From the NCBI GenBank assembly GCA_019242065.1, contig JAFAWJ010000383.1, forward strand, positions 1 to 14,393: a stretch of 14,393 bases of DNA. The letters run 5' to 3'. The notes beneath the pieces are model-generated. The model saw nothing but the letters and a program-made list of their open reading frames with translations. It had not been told where the DNA came from and ran no database searches. This DNA comes from Chloroflexota bacterium. GTDB taxonomy: Bacteria; Chloroflexota; UBA6077; CF-72. Both the position numbers and the translations under genes were made by a program. Below, piece by piece: positions 1 to 7,691 of this stretch (the first letter of the stretch is position 1; every line of letters begins with the position of its first letter).

Positions 1-528
1 GGCGATCGCGAAGCGGTTGTAGGAGTTCAGCACGCTCGAGCAGAAGGTGCTGACGGCGAAGATGGCGGGAGTGATCAGCAAGATGCGGGTAAGACTGGCC
101 ACCGTTGCACGAAACTCGGCGTCCTGCCCGGCGACCCACACGTCCATGATCTGGCGGGCGAAGATCGCCAGCAGTCCGGAAGTCACCAGCGCGATGAGGA
201 AGAAGATGTTGATGACCGAGCTGGTCAGGTACCAGGCTTCGTCGTCGCGGCCGGTGGCGTGGTAGCGCTTGAAGACGGGGATGAACGCGGCGCCGACCGC
301 GCCGCCGACCATGACCTGGAAGACGAGGTCGGGTAAGGCGATGGCGGCAACGTAGGCGCCGTACTCGGGGCCGGCGCCGAAGTGCGCGGCGATGACGATG
401 TTGCGGACGGCGCCGAGCAGGCGGCTGAGCAAAAAGCCAGTGAGGACGACGAGCGCGCCGCCGGCGATCTTGCGCAGCCGATCGGCGGTCGGCGCCGCGG
501 TCGAGACGGCGGCTTCGCCGGCTACCAA
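1..528 (-). CDS. murJ: Lipid II flippase MurJ (MviN family), N-terminal part, runs off the left edge
   Basis: MurJ is an inner-membrane MOP-superfamily transporter that moves lipid II across the membrane for peptidoglycan synthesis. The frame gives 176 residues before the window ends. Family features seen are an early hydrophobic helix followed by the stretch SRLLGAVRNIVIAAHFG, then PDLVFQVMVGGAVGAAFIPV, and later LNSYNRFAIA, matching the first third of MurJ. The frame is closed upstream by a stop at 586-588 and contains no ATG or GTG before the conserved region. I chose the TTG at 526-528 because a GGAG sits 8 bases upstream. The mature start would be MVAGEAAVSTAAPTADRLRK. It lies on the same strand as murT and gatD, so these lipid II genes may be co-transcribed. 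The C-terminal two thirds are outside the window. The family call is confident; the TTG start is inferred. Confidence 0.9.
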   Translation of the reverse strand, partial: MVAGEAAVSTAAPTADRLRKIAGGALVVLTGFLLSRLLGAVRNIVIAAHFGAGPEYGAYVAAIALPDLVFQVMVGGAVGAAFIPVFKRYHATGRDDEAWYLTSSVINIFFLIALVTSGLLAIFARQIMDVWVAGQDAEFRATVASLTRILLITPAIFAVSTFCSSVLNSYNRFAIA

Positions 529-884
529 CGTTGGTGCTCCATGCCGCCGCCAGGTTTCGCCAGGGCGGTGGCGACATCCGGGCGGTCAAAACGTGTTTTC
601 AAAGGAGAGGTAGACGAAGACGTTGTCGGCTCCCGCGGCGGAGTGGCCATCGCCGAACACATGGTCGCGGACGAAGACGTTGTCGGCTTCCGCCACAAAG
701 TGACATGTGTCGAAGTCAGCTTCGTCGACAACGACGTCGTCGGCTCCCGCCACGTCGCCGCACTCTTCGCTAGGGAAACTCTGTTCAACTTCGTGTTGAC
801 AGCGCGACTGCCGCGAGCGTGAACGCCCAGGCTGTGGCGAGCTGCCGTTGGCTCGGCAGGCGCCGATGAAGCTGCGTCTACCAT
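522..884 (-). CDS. Possible 120-residue Ser/Thr-rich ORF filling the gatD-murJ gap, unrecognised
   Basis: This open frame exactly spans the gap: its ATG (882-884) overlaps the gatD stop, and its TAG (522-524) overlaps the proposed murJ TTG by seven bases. Such packing is typical of coupled genes. The product begins MVDAASSAPAEPTAARHS and carries three repeats around the words WREPTTS, WRKPTTS and PREPTTS, spaced 19 residues apart. I recognise no family, signal peptide or membrane segment. Against it: the third codon positions look mixed and less GC-biased than in the neighbours, and the same DNA is also repeat-like in a second minus frame (586-753) and in a plus frame. It may be non-coding. 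Treat it as a candidate only. Confidence 0.25.
   Translation of the reverse strand: MVDAASSAPAEPTAARHSLGVHARGSRAVNTKLNRVSLAKSAATWREPTTSLSTKLTSTHVTLWRKPTTSSSATMCSAMATPPREPTTSSSTSPLKTRFDRPDVATALAKPGGGMEHQRW
537..540 (-). promoter_or_regulatory. Ribosome binding site deciding the murJ TTG start
   Basis: The minus strand reads GGAGCACCAACGTTG. GGAG is 8 bases from the TTG, normal Shine-Dalgarno spacing. An ATG at 540-542 is out of frame with murJ and stops after six codons. No other start codon in the murJ frame lies between the upstream stop and the conserved sequence. Confidence 0.55.
586..753 (-). CDS. Alternative 55-residue repeat ORF in the gatD-murJ gap
   Basis: A second minus frame over the same repeats starts at a GTG (751-753) and ends at TGA (586-588). 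It has three 19-residue units: VAGADDVVVDEADFDTCHF, then VAEADNVFVRDHVFGDGHS, then AAGADNVFVYLSFENTF. The period and the shared word ADNVFV are striking and the codons often end in C. There is only a weak possible ribosome site (GAAGAG, 9 bases from the GTG). It cannot be told from sequence alone whether this frame, the 120-residue frame or neither is translated. No known family is recognised. Confidence 0.22.
   Translation of the reverse strand: MAGADDVVVDEADFDTCHFVAEADNVFVRDHVFGDGHSAAGADNVFVYLSFENTF
613..750. repeat. 57-base tandem repeat, about 2.4 units, 19-codon period
   Basis: Three near-identical 24-base cores begin at 613, 670 and 727, exactly 57 bases apart. Cores one and two differ at one base. 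Core three differs from the first at three or four positions. The 33 bases between cores are only partly conserved (for example AGTG and CGAA occur at matching positions). A fourth position near 784 is hardly similar. A period divisible by three suggests a coding origin, but all three candidate frames stay open. The whole stretch 529-877 holds nothing else I can identify. Confidence 0.85.
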
Positions 885-1645
885 GCCCCGCTCTTCACGC
901 GGCCGCCGGCGGATTGGATTCTGGCGGCCATCGTGCGGTGGGCGGACTCTTCCAGGCGGTCGTCCAGGGGGGCGAGGGGCACTGGCTCGCCGTGGCGATG
1001 GCGGAGGGCATCGCGCAGCAGGCGATCCGCCAGCCACGGGTTTTTGGGCAGCAGCGAGCCGTGCAGATAGCAACCGATTGCGCCACGGTACACGCTGCCC
1101 TCGGTGCCATCCTCGCCATTGTTGCCCGCGCCGACCAGTGCGCGGCCGAGCGGCTGCATGCCGGGCGCCAGGTAGGTCCGACCCGAGTGGTTCTCGAAAC
1201 CGACCAGTGTCCGCCGCTCGCCGTCCGTGCGCGTCTCGATTAGCACGTTGCCGATGTGCCGTCGCGGCCCGGGCACGCTGCGTACCTGGAACAGCCCGGC
1301 GCCCTGCAGCTCGTGTCCGTCGACCGTCGTGTAGCTGGACCCCAGCAACTGGTAGCCGCCGCAGACGGACAGCAGCGCCGCTCCGGCCTCGACCGCCTCG
1401 CACACGGCCGCGCCTTTCTGCTGCAGAAAGTCGGGCGAGACGACCGCCTGCTCCTGGTCCTGACCACCGCCAAAGAAGATCAGATCGACGTCGGTCGGGT
1501 CGAGCGTATTGCCCAGGCTCAGCTCACGCACCTCGATGCGAATGCCGCGCCACTCGGCCCGCCGGACGAGCGCCAGCACGTTGCCCCGATCGCCGTAGAC
1601 GCTCATCAGGTCCGGGTACAGGTGGACAAGACGCAGCGGCGCCAC
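878..1645 (-). CDS. gatD: Lipid II isoglutaminyl synthase, glutaminase subunit GatD
   Basis: GatD is a class I (triad) glutamine amidotransferase that releases ammonia from glutamine. MurT uses it to amidate the alpha-carboxyl of D-Glu in the lipid II stem peptide, giving D-isoglutamine. The 255-residue product has the GatD length. It shows DLMSVYGDRGN near residue 12, DLIFFGGGQDQEQ near 54, the nucleophile elbow LLSVCGGYQLLG with Cys95, and IGCYLHG with the likely catalytic His195. The GTG at 1643-1645 is chosen because GGGAGGA lies 5 bases upstream and the protein then begins VAPLRLVHLYPDL as in the family. The murT stop lies 1 base upstream of this GTG, so the two are translationally coupled, as expected for subunits of one complex. 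Acts in the cytoplasm. Confidence 0.95.
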   Translation of the reverse strand: MAPLRLVHLYPDLMSVYGDRGNVLALVRRAEWRGIRIEVRELSLGNTLDPTDVDLIFFGGGQDQEQAVVSPDFLQQKGAAVCEAVEAGAALLSVCGGYQLLGSSYTTVDGHELQGAGLFQVRSVPGPRRHIGNVLIETRTDGERRTLVGFENHSGRTYLAPGMQPLGRALVGAGNNGEDGTEGSVYRGAIGCYLHGSLLPKNPWLADRLLRDALRHRHGEPVPLAPLDDRLEESAHRTMAARIQSAGGRVKSGAW

Positions 1646-1646
1646 C

Positions 1647-3026
1647 TCAGTCCTCCCAGAATCCACGCACGTACCCCGTGTGCTGCAGCAGCTCGCGCAG
1701 GGCGAGCATGGCCGTATAGGTCGGTAAGACGTAGATCGTCTCACCCGGCTCGGCGCGGGCGATGACCTGCTCGAGCGCGCCGTGAAGGTCATGTTCGACG
1801 CGGATCCGGTCGGGATCGACGCCCGCGTACTTGAGCCGGACGGCCATGTCGTCGGCGCGCAGGCCGGCGCACACCGCCACGTTGACGCGTTGGCACAGGC
1901 GCTCGAACTCGACATCCCAGAGCCAGGAGACGTCCGTGCCGTCGGCAAAGCGATCGTTGATAGCGAGCAGCAGGGTACGCTGCCCGGGCGCCGCCAGGAT
2001 CGTGCGCAGCACTTCGGTGAACCCGACAGGATTTTTGACCAACGCCAGGAACAGCTCGCGGCCACCCCCGATCGGCACGCGCTCGAGTCGGCCGAAGGCG
2101 GAAGTAAAGGTTTCGAGGCCGCGCGCCACGCACTCGCGACTGATGCCCAGAGCCGCGCACACGGCGATGGCCGCCAGCGCGTTGTAGACGTTGTACAGGC
2201 CGGGCAAGCGCAGCGTGGCACGGACGACCCCAATCGGCGAGTCGACCGTGAGATTGGTGCCGGTGTCGCCCAACAACTCCACCGTGGTCGCCGCGACGTT
2301 CGGCGCGGGCCGCGCGAAATCGCACGCCGTGCACGCGTAGTGGCCGATATGGCCGTAGTAGACGGCCGAGTAGTCCAGGGCCGCGCCGCAGCGGGGGCAG
2401 AGGCGCGCATCCGCGGCGTGCGGCAGCGTGCGCGAGGTGGCCACCGCGCAGTCGGCGATGCCATAGGTCAGCGCGGGCGACAGGTCGGCGACCAGCGGGT
2501 CGTCGGCGTTGCCCACCACACTCGTGATCGGACTCAGCGAGCGGACCGACTCGCGCCACAGGCCGGCCACGAAGTGGACCTCGCCGTAGCGGTCGAGCTG
2601 ATCGCGGAAGATGTTGTGCAGGAGCAGCACCCGCGGCCGAATGTGCTCGAGCGCCCGCGGCACGGTGGCCTCGTCGACCTCGAACAGACCGATGTCGCCT
2701 CGCGGACGCGCCTGCCAGTCCGTGGCCTGGGCGATGGTCGAGTACAGGCCCGAGAGGAGGTTTGCGCCCGCGCGATTGTGAATCGGTCGTAACCCGGCGC
2801 CGCGCAGGATGTGCGAGAGCAAGCGCGCCGTCGTCGTTTTGCCGTTGGTGCCGGACACGATGATGCTACCGCAGGGGAGCGAGTCGGTCACCTCGCGCAG
2901 GGCCGTGGGCGCGAGGCGCGGCACGAGATGGCCAGCGATGACGGTGCCGCCTCCGCGCCCGAGGCGTCGGCTCAGCGTTGCTGCGGCGCGGCCGGCCATG
3001 AGGGCAGCGCTGAGTCGGGCACGCAT
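1647..3026 (-). CDS. murT: Lipid II isoglutaminyl synthase, Mur-ligase-like subunit MurT
   Basis: MurT is the ATP-dependent ligase partner of GatD that activates the D-Glu carboxyl of lipid II and adds ammonia. The 459-residue product has the Mur ligase P-loop VSGTNGKTTTARLL (residues 57-70) and NRAGANLLSG near 84. A four-cysteine ribbon is typical of MurT (Cys210, Cys213, Cys232, Cys235). KNPVGFTEVL at 331-340 and NDRFADGTDVSWLWDV at 357-372 are hallmarks of its C-terminal DUF1727 domain. The frame is open to 3200, but family alignment starts at MRARLSAALMAGRAAATLSR, so the ATG at 3024-3026 is preferred. No good ribosome site precedes it, so the start is less certain than the function. It is divergent from the hydrolase gene. 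Confidence 0.95.
   Translation of the reverse strand: MRARLSAALMAGRAAATLSRRLGRGGGTVIAGHLVPRLAPTALREVTDSLPCGSIIVSGTNGKTTTARLLSHILRGAGLRPIHNRAGANLLSGLYSTIAQATDWQARPRGDIGLFEVDEATVPRALEHIRPRVLLLHNIFRDQLDRYGEVHFVAGLWRESVRSLSPITSVVGNADDPLVADLSPALTYGIADCAVATSRTLPHAADARLCPRCGAALDYSAVYYGHIGHYACTACDFARPAPNVAATTVELLGDTGTNLTVDSPIGVVRATLRLPGLYNVYNALAAIAVCAALGISRECVARGLETFTSAFGRLERVPIGGGRELFLALVKNPVGFTEVLRTILAAPGQRTLLLAINDRFADGTDVSWLWDVEFERLCQRVNVAVCAGLRADDMAVRLKYAGVDPDRIRVEHDLHGALEQVIARAEPGETIYVLPTYTAMLALRELLQHTGYVRGFWED
1651..1657 (-). promoter_or_regulatory. Ribosome binding site of gatD inside the end of murT
   Basis: GGGAGGA lies within the last murT codons (Trp-Glu-Asp) and is 5 bases from the gatD GTG. 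It supports the GTG start and coupled translation of the two subunits. Confidence 0.7.
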
Positions 3027-3082
3027 AAGGTGGCGAGCCCATTGTCGCAAAAGACTGATGCTGGTCGCCGCCAACGCGCTTC

Positions 3083-3095
3083 GACAGGGCCTGTC
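3083..3095. promoter_or_regulatory. Palindrome in the divergent murT/hydrolase intergenic region
   Basis: GACAGG-G-CCTGTC is a perfect 6-base inverted repeat around one central base. It sits near the middle of the 147-base gap (3027-3173) between two divergent genes, where a shared operator would be placed. No convincing -35/-10 pair was found on either strand here (TATCTT at 3152-3157 is the nearest plus-strand -10-like word). It may be chance. Confidence 0.25.
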
Positions 3096-3173
3096 ACGGG
3101 AAAGAAACAATCCGGCGCACAAAAGGGAGACGCTGGCCGAGTTCTTGCGTTTATCTTTCCAACAGCACGGCCT

Positions 3174-4172
3174 ATGGCGGTTGAGGCGCGAACGGCACAC
3201 ACGCCGCCCAGTCCCGGGCAGTCGGTCCTGCGCTACGCGCTATGGGCCACTGCCGCGACCCTGGGTGTCTCCGGCGCGGCCACCGCGGCGGTCAGCATGG
3301 CCGCGGGTTTCCTCGTCTACCAGTACGCGCGTCACCGCGGTCAGTGGGGCACCGACGAGCCGCCGGACGGCCTGTCCGAAGAAGTCAGCTTCCCCTCAGC
3401 CGCCGACGGCATCCGACTGAGTGGCTGGTACTTCCGGGCGGCCGACGCCACTCCCGACGCACCCCGACCCGTCATCATCCTGTGCCATGGCATCTGGACC
3501 GGTCGTCGTGAATGTCTGCCGCTGGCGCTTCGCTTCCAGGCCGCTGGTTACAACGTGCTGACCTTCGATTTTCGGGCGCACGGACTGAGTGACGGCCGCT
3601 TCACAAGCGTTGGCCATCACGAGACGAACGACGTGCTGGGTGCGATCGAGTACGTGAAGGATCGTCCCGAGGTGGACACGGCGCGCATCGGCCTCGTCGG
3701 TTTCTCGATGGGGGCCGCGGCCGCGATCCAGGCCACGGCGCGCAGTAACGACGTCGCGGCTGTGGTGGCCGACAGCGCTTACGCCTCGTTTCTGGACGCG
3801 GTCCGGTACAGCTTCCACGTCGTGACACGCGTACCGCAGTTCCCGCTCGCGCCCATGGCCATGCGCTGGGCGAAGTGGATGGTCAACGTCGACGCCGGGA
3901 AACTGCGACCGATCGACGTGATCGGCCACATCTCGCCCCGACCGCTGTTGATTGCTCACGGCGAGCTCGACGAGATCGTTCCGGTGCAGCATGCCCACAG
4001 CCTGTTCCAGGCCGCCGGCGAGCCCAAGGAGCTGTGGGTCGACCCGCATGCCCACCACGTCGGCGCCCGCGACATGGACACCGACGGCTACTTCGTCAGG
4101 ATCCAGCGCTTCTTTGCCGAGGCGTTCAGCGCTGTCGGTCCGAGTTCTGGCGTCCCGCTCCCCACGTCCTGA
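3174..4172 (+). CDS. Membrane-anchored alpha/beta hydrolase
   Basis: A serine hydrolase of the alpha/beta fold, substrate unknown. The 332-residue product has one N-terminal hydrophobic segment (about residues 19-49), so the domain is probably tethered to the membrane. The fold then follows: VIILCHGIWTGRRE (100-113, oxyanion region HG), NVLTFDFRAHGLSDG (127-141), nucleophile elbow GLVGFSMGAAA with Ser178, HGELDEIVPV with the likely acid Asp266, and HAHHVGA with the likely His294 or His295. This resembles the BAAT/dienelactone/YqkD-like hydrolases of Gram-positive bacteria. The frame is open from 2811, but upstream residues look like translated intergenic and antisense murT, so I use the ATG at 3174; its ribosome site is weak. 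It is the only plus-strand gene here. Its 3' end overlaps the transglutaminase gene by 47 bases. Confidence 0.85.
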   Translation: MAVEARTAHTPPSPGQSVLRYALWATAATLGVSGAATAAVSMAAGFLVYQYARHRGQWGTDEPPDGLSEEVSFPSAADGIRLSGWYFRAADATPDAPRPVIILCHGIWTGRRECLPLALRFQAAGYNVLTFDFRAHGLSDGRFTSVGHHETNDVLGAIEYVKDRPEVDTARIGLVGFSMGAAAAIQATARSNDVAAVVADSAYASFLDAVRYSFHVVTRVPQFPLAPMAMRWAKWMVNVDAGKLRPIDVIGHISPRPLLIAHGELDEIVPVQHAHSLFQAAGEPKELWVDPHAHHVGARDMDTDGYFVRIQRFFAEAFSAVGPSSGVPLPTS

Positions 4173-6465
4173 GCAGCTCAGGATGGCTGCGCGGCGGCAG
4201 GGTGACCGAGCTGTCCTCGCCGAACCAGCTGCCCAGGCGGCGGCCGAAGAGTCCGCGGATGACGTCACGCCGCGCGGCAAGCCAGGTCGGCCGCGGGTCC
4301 TCGCCAGGTGGTCGACCGGCGTATGTCGCTTCGACGTAGGCATCGGTCACCCCGCCGATAGCTGACTGCGCACGGGGCACCTGGCGGCCCATGCGCTCGG
4401 CGACCTCGAACGGCGTATCACCCGCGCGTGGTCGCAGCGCGCCTGACCAGCTGCCGAGCTTGACCAGCTCGGCGTACGGACGTTGGAAGCGATTCAGGCC
4501 GGCCAGGCCACGTCGCCAGGCCAGCGCGAGCACGCCTGCGACGATCAGCGCCAGCACAATGAGCACGCCGAGGCCGAGGAGCAGGATGCCCGGGAAGGTG
4601 AGCAGGAACGGGCGAGCCGGCGGCACGGCAGCGGTGCTCGGGGTGAGGTTGAGCAGCTCGTCGAGCTCGTCGGGCGTCAGCAGGTCGGGGTTGTCGCCGG
4701 CGTCGCTCGAGGCATCGGGTGGGGCGACGCTGGCGCCCGTGGCGTCCTCGACGCGCGGTGGGATCGCGCGGATGGACGACGGCTCGAAGATGATCCAGCC
4801 GTAGCGCGGGAAATACGCCTCGACCCAGCTGTGGGCGTGGTTCTCGCGGACGATGGACAAGCCGGTGTTCGGATCGAAATCGCCCGGCGCGAAGCCCGAG
4901 GCGACACGCGCGGGGACGCCCTCGGCGCGCAGCATGACCGTCATCGCCGTGGCGAAGTAGTCGCAGTAACCCTGTTGGGATTCGAACAGGAAATAGTCGA
5001 CCCAGTCCTGGTCGGTCGGCACCGCGTCGACGTGGGTCGTGTACGTGAAGTTGTTGCGTAAATAGCCTTCGAGGGCGACGGCTTTGTCGAAGGCGTCGGG
5101 CGCACCACTGGTGACGTCGTGGGCAAGGTCGACGACACGCCGCGGCAGCGTGCGCGGCAACTGTAGATACCGGTCGTGCACCCATTGCGGATAGTCTTCG
5201 CCAGCAGCCCGCAGTTGCTGATTGGTCGCCGTCGAGACCGCCGAGACCACCGAGTACTGCTGGTTCTGCTGGATGGGCGTGTCGAGGCGGATGGTCGCGA
5301 CGTCGCCCGGGTCACCGCGCGTGTCGACTTCCGTCGGCATGCTGAAGCGCAGTGGAGCCTCGGGCGCAAACGCGACGGTGGTGCGACTGGCCAGGACGGT
5401 GATCTCGGCGGTCAGCAAGCCGCGCCCCTGGGGGATGGCGTCCTGGCCGACGAGGTCGGTGTTGGTGTCGAACACCGTGGTCGTCGTCTCGGAGCTGGTG
5501 ATGGCCTGGCCGGCGTAGCGATCCGCAGTTGTGGCGCGCAGATAGATAGGTGCATCGGCTTTGACCTGCAGGACGGGCGTGTCGCCCAGGTCGAAGGCGC
5601 CGCGCGGCGCGAGGGTTCGGCCGAAGCTCAGGCCGCGCGCGTTGCGGTCGCTGCCGTTGAGGGCGGCGAACCAGCGATCGAAGTTGCCCTCGAAGCCCTG
5701 CCACGGCTCGGTCAGCCGATTCCAGCCGACGGCCACCTGTGAGCTCGAGACGTTCGACGGCAGCGCCCACGCCAGCGAGAGCAAGCCGCCGACGGCGAGG
5801 CCGGTGCCCAGCAGCACGTTGATCACCACGCGCCATTTGACTCTGAGCTGGGCGCGGCGCCACAACTCGGTGCGATTGGCGACGTGCTGCGCCGCCAGCA
5901 ACAGACATGCCGAGAACGCGAACCAGCCGACGTAGCCGACCATGCCGGCATCGGCATACGACAGGTTCATCAGCAGCGCCAGGCCGTTGAAGACGATTGC
6001 CGGCCAGACGGCGTTGTCCCTGAACACGAGCCAAGCCGTGACCAGACCCAGCAGCCAGGCCAGGCTGGCCATGGCCAGGGCGAAGACAACCGGGTCGTTG
6101 CTGACGCCACCGCCGCCGACGGCGTTGAACCAGTCGCCGACGTGTCCGCCGAGCCAGTCGACTTTGTCGGTGGTGGTCAGCCCGTCGGCGATATGGGTGT
6201 AGACCCAGGTGATGGCCTCGAGGCCGACGATGGCGCCGAGGGGCAAGCCAAAGACGGCGGGCACGCGCGTGCGCTCGATCAGGTAGCCGGCGAGCAGGCC
6301 GCCGATGGCGAGGCGTGTTAGCGGGTCGAGGTTGGGGACCCAGGCGGACTGGACGACGGATTGCGGCGCCTGGGCAACCAGCAGCCCCGCCGCGGCGAGG
6401 ACGGCGATGTCCAATGGTCGAAACCGCGTTCGAGCCAGCTTGACCTGGACCGTGCGAAGCTTCAC
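4126..6465 (-). CDS. Transglutaminase-like membrane protein (TgpA type, DUF3488-TGc-DUF4129)
   Basis: A 779-residue integral membrane protein with a papain-like transglutaminase domain. The N-terminal 235 residues hold about six hydrophobic helices (DUF3488-like). An extracytoplasmic region carries the transglutaminase core: GYCDYFATAMTVMLRAEG with Cys501, RVASGFAPGDFDP, and ENHAHSWVEAYFPRYGW with His545. The third triad position reads IIFEPSS, Glu561 where Asp is common. An acidic linker follows, then one helix (about 620-650), then a cytoplasmic DUF4129-like tail. In Pseudomonas TgpA is an essential periplasmic-side transglutaminase; the substrate here is unknown. The GTG at 6463-6465 overlaps the DUF58 stop as GTGA, so it is chosen over the longer open frame reaching 6672. 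DUF58 and MoxR lie directly upstream, the usual partners. Confidence 0.9.
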   Translation of the reverse strand: MKLRTVQVKLARTRFRPLDIAVLAAAGLLVAQAPQSVVQSAWVPNLDPLTRLAIGGLLAGYLIERTRVPAVFGLPLGAIVGLEAITWVYTHIADGLTTTDKVDWLGGHVGDWFNAVGGGGVSNDPVVFALAMASLAWLLGLVTAWLVFRDNAVWPAIVFNGLALLMNLSYADAGMVGYVGWFAFSACLLLAAQHVANRTELWRRAQLRVKWRVVINVLLGTGLAVGGLLSLAWALPSNVSSSQVAVGWNRLTEPWQGFEGNFDRWFAALNGSDRNARGLSFGRTLAPRGAFDLGDTPVLQVKADAPIYLRATTADRYAGQAITSSETTTTVFDTNTDLVGQDAIPQGRGLLTAEITVLASRTTVAFAPEAPLRFSMPTEVDTRGDPGDVATIRLDTPIQQNQQYSVVSAVSTATNQQLRAAGEDYPQWVHDRYLQLPRTLPRRVVDLAHDVTSGAPDAFDKAVALEGYLRNNFTYTTHVDAVPTDQDWVDYFLFESQQGYCDYFATAMTVMLRAEGVPARVASGFAPGDFDPNTGLSIVRENHAHSWVEAYFPRYGWIIFEPSSIRAIPPRVEDATGASVAPPDASSDAGDNPDLLTPDELDELLNLTPSTAAVPPARPFLLTFPGILLLGLGVLIVLALIVAGVLALAWRRGLAGLNRFQRPYAELVKLGSWSGALRPRAGDTPFEVAERMGRQVPRAQSAIGGVTDAYVEATYAGRPPGEDPRPTWLAARRDVIRGLFGRRLGSWFGEDSSVTLPPRSHPELLRTWGAGRQNSDRQR

Positions 6466-7679
6466 GCGCGGGTCCAGAGCGCGGATCGCGGCGAGGACAG
6501 GGCCGTCTCCAGGCGGTCGCCGCGCTTGACCAGATACGTACTCATGTGCGCCGCGGCCAGCGAGCTCACCAGCAGCAACGTCGACGGCGCCGTGCCAAAC
6601 GTCGCCGCCTCGATCAGCACCGCCGTCGTGTGCACCCCACGCCCGTTCAGCGCCTGACAGAACCGCGTCCACGCCTCGTTCGTCGACGGCGTCACCACGA
6701 TGAGCGTGGAGCTGCGCGCAAACCGACTGCTCTCGGCCGACAGCAGCGCTGCCAGCGTCAGGTTGCTGCTGGCCTGCACCAGCGCCAGGACTTCGAGAAT
6801 GCGTTCGGCCTGTCGCGGCCCACGATCGGCGGGCAGCGTCGCCGTCTGCGAAACGAGCCCCACGGCGCGACCCTGGTCGAGCAGGTGGCGGGCCAGGCTG
6901 GCCGTCGCATTCACCGCGTACTCTTCGGTACTTTCCAGACCAGTCCCCGCGTGTGCATCCGCGTGCAGGTCGAGCACGATCCAGACGTCGGCCGTCGGGT
7001 CGAGCTCGAATTCGCGCACCATCAAGCGATTCGTGCGCGCAGAAGTCGGCCAGTGGATGCGATTGAAGGCATCGCCGGGTCGATAGTCGCGCACCGACGA
7101 GACGTTGGGTGTACTGAACTGGACGCGGGCGCCCTGCAGCGCGCCGCCTGGCAGCTCGCCGGGCACGCGCCCGAAGCCTGGCAGCGGCACAGCCCTGGGG
7201 TAGACGACGATATTCACGCCGTCGGCGAGCTTGCGGCTGGTGCGAAAGATGCCAAACGGGTCACCGCTGGTCACCCACACCGGACCCAGGCTGAAGCGCC
7301 CGCGGCGGGTGCACTCGGACCTGAGCTCCCAGACCTTCCTGCCCACCGGACCGAGCGACAGCACGCCATCCAGGTGATGGCCCGGCATATTCGAGGAATC
7401 GTGCAGCTCGAGCCACAGCCGCGGCCACCACTGCCCCAGGCCCGGCACGGCTTCGAGGACGGCTTGCTCCACGAACGTATCGCCGACCTCGACGCGCGTG
7501 ACGCGGTGTCGGCGACGCAGCTCCAGGCCCATGACGTTCCAGTTGGCCCACAGCGCTGAGCCGACGATCAGCAGGCCGAGGCAGTAGACGAGCACCCAGG
7601 TCGCATTCCAGCCGGTGGACAGGGCCAGCAGCAGGAGCACGAGCCAGAGTGCGAGGAGCCCCGCGAGCTTACGGAACAT
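6462..7679 (-). CDS. DUF58 domain protein, MoxR partner
   Basis: A 405-residue membrane protein with two N-terminal helices (about 5-20 and 26-44), then a beta-rich region, then the DUF58 hallmark RDYRPGDAFNRIHWPTSAR at 197-215 followed by LMVREFELD. After it, DVWIVLDLHAD begins a von Willebrand A-like domain. DUF58 proteins are encoded next to MoxR AAA+ ATPases and are thought to be their clients or adaptors. The biochemical role is not known. The ATG at 7677-7679 is 12 bases after the moxR stop. The 3' end overlaps the transglutaminase GTG by 4 bases. Family call is firm, role is inferred from neighbours. Confidence 0.9.
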   Translation of the reverse strand: MFRKLAGLLALWLVLLLLALSTGWNATWVLVYCLGLLIVGSALWANWNVMGLELRRRHRVTRVEVGDTFVEQAVLEAVPGLGQWWPRLWLELHDSSNMPGHHLDGVLSLGPVGRKVWELRSECTRRGRFSLGPVWVTSGDPFGIFRTSRKLADGVNIVVYPRAVPLPGFGRVPGELPGGALQGARVQFSTPNVSSVRDYRPGDAFNRIHWPTSARTNRLMVREFELDPTADVWIVLDLHADAHAGTGLESTEEYAVNATASLARHLLDQGRAVGLVSQTATLPADRGPRQAERILEVLALVQASSNLTLAALLSAESSRFARSSTLIVVTPSTNEAWTRFCQALNGRGVHTTAVLIEAATFGTAPSTLLLVSSLAAAHMSTYLVKRGDRLETALSSPRSALWTRA

Positions 7680-7691
7680 GGGCCAGCGTTC

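Noticed and set aside
613..750. CRISPR array
   Set aside because: Only three cores, intervening sequence partly conserved, period divisible by three and no cas genes.
2811..3173. Upstream extension of the alpha/beta hydrolase
   Set aside because: The extension overlaps murT in antisense and has no homology-like features; the ATG at 3174 precedes a proper membrane anchor.
6466..6672. Upstream extension of the transglutaminase gene
   Set aside because: It would overlap DUF58 by about 70 codons; the GTGA overlap at 6462-6465 is a typical start.
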